Assembly: GCA_009739215.1 (NCBI GenBank)
Contig: VSJF01000001.1
Span: 2,480,001 to 2,544,000, forward strand
DNA: 64,000 nucleotides
Direction of reading: 5' to 3'
Source: Floccularia luteovirens
Lineage: Eukaryota > Basidiomycota > Agaricomycetes > Agaricales > Squamanitaceae
This document shows positions 60,531 through 64,000 of this stretch, one piece after another (within the stretch, counting starts at the first letter, position 1; every line of letters starts with the position of its first letter). Position numbers and translations under genes: made by a program. Below the pieces are notes generated by a model. The model searched no databases. It worked only from the letters and a program-made list of their open reading frames with translations, and had not been told where the DNA came from.

Positions 60531-62737
60531 CGTTGGTATTGTTTGTAGATTTTTTGGTATTCTGCGCGCTCTTTATATCTAATGGCCCTGAGTTTTTAGT
60601 AGAGATAATTGTGTTGCGCAGGATGTTTGAGATCGTTCATCGACGGGGATTTGTTTACCAGTTCATTAAGAATTGAAGTTGCAGGCTTAGAATTAAAAAA
60701 AACCGAATGATACCACGCATGATTAACAAGAGGATGTAAGCCTGCATTCCGCAGACTTCAATATAGTATCGATACCCTGCTCCAGAGCATAAAATTTTCC
60801 GATGGCATTGCTCTATAGAAACATAGTAATTCTGCTGTGGTCAACCTTCTTGTGGTCTGTCTACATTGGCTGCGGAAGTTTGAAGTATTGGATGGCTCCT
60901 GCTGTTGCCTGCACTGGATTTAACGCCATGAGGAGTCCACGATATTACACAGAGGGCCATCCCACTGCAACACTCCCCCCTGTTAAAAGTTGCAAGGATC
61001 AAAAAGTATGGCTGCGCCTAGTAACAGGATACTAAAATGAATATAATGCGTTTGGTTTCGTACTTCCGTGGAAACGTGATTTATGCTGAAACCGCGTTAA
61101 ATGATTTGGAGTCCTACCGTCGCTAGTTCCGTTGCATAAAGCAACCCTGCAAGTCATGCTATCCTCATTGCAAGTGGAAAATTAATTCCGAGTCCGAAAA
61201 TTAAAGATTTGTTGATAAGAACAATTTTTCAAAATATCCGGAGGAAGGCGCCGTAACAGATGGATAAAGATCAGTGTGCATGAACCGCACATGACGCAGT
61301 AAGTCATAAACACCACATGACGAATGTTTTGACGAATGTTTGAGATCTGCCACATAAGTTATACCAGCTGAGCACCATTGAATGTACATGTACCCGAGGT
61401 CGCGTGGAATCGCACAAGCATGTTTCGGCCTGTCATTGGTGGTGCAACATGATACACCCTAGCTTGTCTGGAAAGACAGATGTATGTTCAAGCGCTACGG
61501 TCATCATTCAAAGTTAGACGCGCGGAAGTGTGAAATCGTGTGTGAACCATTGCGAGATCAATACATGAAGCAAGGCTAAGTGAGTGACCAAGTGACCGTG
61601 ATCGTGAATTGAAGCCAGCTTCGTGGGTCGATTTCTGATAAGATCAGTCACGTCCAAGTCATTCATTATGCCTGGAGAAGAACAAATGCTCACTAGTCAT
61701 CACAAGAGTACACCCCCCCCGTTTCAAACAAATCAGGCGGAATTGATCAAGTTCAGAAATCATTTGAACAACAACGCTCAACGTCATAACGGTCCGGTTT
61801 CAATTAATTGAATTAGTTCTTCTGCGAAAAGCATACAACAAAAATAGTTGGCATAGGCTGGATGATGACAAGATTAGCGTGACTCTACTTCAGAACAAAT
61901 AAGAGAATTAGTCCGAGTCCTCAGAGGGATTCATGATGCACAAAATACATTGAGTGTGTTATCATGGGCCCTTGTCAAAATGCAGCGAGCGAGTAACAAC
62001 GGGTTGTATCATAAGCAGCAAGAGGAAATATAAAATTGAAGGCGCACATTTTTGTTTGAGATCTCCGGGGGTCAGGGTGATCCTTCGGGTCAAGTTTGAG
62101 CATTTATGTTGGTTCATGTTAGCAACTTCGGACACGGCTCGGCCAAGTAAGTGACTTGAGTTCTGGAGATACCAGATTGTTCTAGCTTCACAAACACCGC
62201 GATAATTTGCGATGGACGATGACAACGTATCTGAGGCAATATATGCTCTGAGTGGTCGGGACAGAATTGCAAAGATTATAAACAAAGAACTATGTACGAG
62301 TTGCTAGTGAGTCTGATCGTGCACACCTTGTGTTAAAGTTCTGTCTAAAATTTGGAGAATCAGTTGTTTCTAGGTAGAGATGTTGAAGATAAGTTAGCAG
62401 ATAAATATTTTAATTCTATGAGAGTGGGAATAAATATCGGCAAGTTGCGGGTGGGTCAGCTTACAATCAGGAATCCGTTGTTCTCCCTTTTGATACCTCT
62501 TTGTAACTTCCCACCCCATCTCAAGGTCGTCGGAAACGACTGCTTCTGCGTCCCCTTTGTACCCCTTTCTTTCTTATTTTTTACTATCAATCAACCTTGC
62601 CAGTTTTACCTGGCCCTAGGTCACAGAAACCCCCAGATCAAAGTCGGTTTACTTTGCAATGACATGAATTTTTTTCCGATGCTAATTTAGCCTCTCGCTG
62701 CTGAAACTGACAAAAGAACACTGTATCATCTGTCACA
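60531..62737. other. Intergenic, 2.2 kb, no gene supported
   Basis: Upstream of dsRBD gene B (minus) and the G-beta gene (plus). A 77-codon open frame at 60802-61035 starts with a hydrophobic stretch (MALLYRNIVILLWSTFLWSV) but lacks any known pattern. The region 62450-62690 is CT-rich and probably the G-beta promoter or leader. Runs of C occur near 61711-61719. Confidence 0.4.
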
Positions 62738-64000
62738 ATGTCCCAAAATCAAGGCGACATACAAGAGAGGATCGCTGCCGCACGTAGAGAAGCAGAAAGT
62801 CTGAAGGAAAAGATAAGGGCGAAAAGGGAGTCTTCAGCAGACACAAGTCGTAAGTAGTTCTATCGGTACCTGCTCGGTCACAAATAAACCTGTGAACCAC
62901 AAGTTCGTGCTATGGCATCGGAAATGCCTGAACTACCCAGAGTCTTTATGCGACCCCGGCGCGCTCTACGTGGACACTTAGCAAAAATATATGCCATGCA
63001 CTGGGCTGCGGACAGGAGACATCTCGTATCTGCTTCTCAAGATGGCAAACTTATCGTCTGGGACGCGTACACCACGAATAAGGTGCACGCCATCCCATTA
63101 CGCTCAAGTTGGGTCATGACCTGTGCGTATTCGCCTTCGGGGAACTTCGTCGCTTGCGGTGGTTTGGATAACATTTGTTCCATATACAACCTCAATAATA
63201 AGGACGGAACGAATCCCAGAAGTGCCCGTGAACTAAGTGCCCATTCGGGTTATCTGAGTTGTTGCAGATTTATCAATGATCGTCAGATCGTCACGAGCTC
63301 TGGCGACATGACTTGTATGCTTTGGGATATCGAGGCAGGGGTACGAGTAGTTGAATTTAGTGATCACACTGGTGATGTTATGAGGTATGTTCTGTTATAC
63401 AGAATAGATTTATGTAGAATAACACTATTTCAGCTTATCTCTGGGCCCAAACCAGAACGTCTTCGTTTCTGGTGCTTGTGATGCGACTGCGAAACTGTGG
63501 GATATCAGGAGCGGACGCGCTACTCAGACCTTCACTGGTCATGAATCAGACATCAATGCTGTCCAGTGTGTACTTTTAATAATCCACAGGTTTTCATAAC
63601 TTAGTGTAATTGGTATTTTTAGGTTTTTCCCGAATGGTGATGCTTTCGCAACAGGCTCTGACGACGCATCCTGTCGTCTATTTGATATTCGTGCAGACCG
63701 TGAATTGAATACATTTACCCATGACAATATTTTATGTGGTATCACATCTGTGGCATTTTCGATTTCTGGTCGCATACTATTTGGTGGATACGACGACTGG
63801 ACTTGTAACGTCTGGGATACACTCAAGGGCGAGCGGGTTGGGGTCCTAACAGGCCATGAAAATAGAGTCAGCTGCCTGGGAGTTAGTATTGATGGAATGG
63901 CGCTCTGCACAGGTAGCTGGGACAGCACACTAAGGGTTAGTCTTCTGTGTTTATACGTCACAGATATATGGAAGTTTAATTTCAAAAATCTAGGTTTGGG
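62738..64000 (+). CDS. Heterotrimeric G-protein beta subunit (C-terminus beyond right edge)
   Basis: WD40 propeller partner of G-alpha and G-gamma, acting in pheromone and nutrient signalling. Exon 1 starts [20 protein letters not shown], the coiled-coil that pairs with gamma. Then [40 protein letters not shown] (first blade), [115 protein letters not shown] and [14 protein letters not shown], followed by an intron and VW at the very end. About six and a half blades are inside the window. The first blade and N-terminus match conventional Gbeta (Gpb1/SfaD) rather than RACK1-type WD proteins. Confidence 0.94.

Noticed and set aside
60802..61035. Possible small secreted protein (hydrophobic N-terminus)
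   Set aside because: No cleavage-site pattern, no homology recognised, and no supporting splice structure; likely chance.
62352..62690. 112-codon open frame directly before the G-beta gene
   Set aside because: Low-complexity Phe/Pro-rich second half coincides with a CT-rich promoter or leader.

Overview
This window is nuclear DNA from a filamentous basidiomycete, most likely a mushroom-forming agaricomycete. The evidence is in the sequence: nearly every gene is cut by many short introns of about 50-65 nt, mostly GT-AG with a CTAAC/CTGAC-like branch site; genes on both strands lie 50-300 bp apart; and the protein families are fungal (class I-III type chitin synthase, HET-C, MRP-L28/mL40, RSM22, fungal FAB1). 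I saw no prokaryotic operon, CRISPR array, tRNA, rRNA or intact transposon. All gene models were spliced by eye, so outer coordinates are firmer than individual introns.

Layout, left to right. 1-15.97 kb: pantothenate kinase (cut by the left edge), coatomer gamma subunit and casein kinase I, all minus; a plus-strand chitin synthase that shares an intergenic region with casein kinase I; then a large Ser/Pro-rich protein I do not recognise (minus). 16.3-24.4 kb: two paralogous bHLH transcription factors in the same orientation, separated by a gene-poor stretch that hides a nine-exon membrane-protein gene. 26.1-40.1 kb: dense housekeeping block with tubulin chaperone A (+), then MED11, HET-C and LTV1 (all minus), then TAF2 (+) carrying three C-terminal bromodomains. 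40.2-50.0 kb: FAB1/PIKfyve lipid kinase (minus) divergent from COP9 signalosome subunit 2 (+). 50.2-58.1 kb: mitochondrial translation genes mL40, uL1m and RSM22, and the spliceosomal USP39/SAD1 homologue. 58.2-60.6 kb: a 58-residue mitochondrial-type microprotein and two tandem stand-alone double-stranded-RNA-binding miniproteins. 62.7 kb to the right edge: heterotrimeric G-protein beta subunit, cut by the edge.

Most genes are conserved and act independently. Loose functional groups are membrane traffic and surface growth (gamma-COP, FAB1, chitin synthase), RNA polymerase II transcription (MED11, TAF2, bHLH pair) and mitochondrial gene expression (mL40, uL1m, RSM22). The most unusual items are a 2-nt microexon in the chitin synthase, the TAF2-bromodomain fusion with a suspect first splice donor, the tandem dsRBD miniproteins, the PIGBOS-like microprotein, the hidden intron-dense membrane gene and a long imperfect palindrome in front of it.
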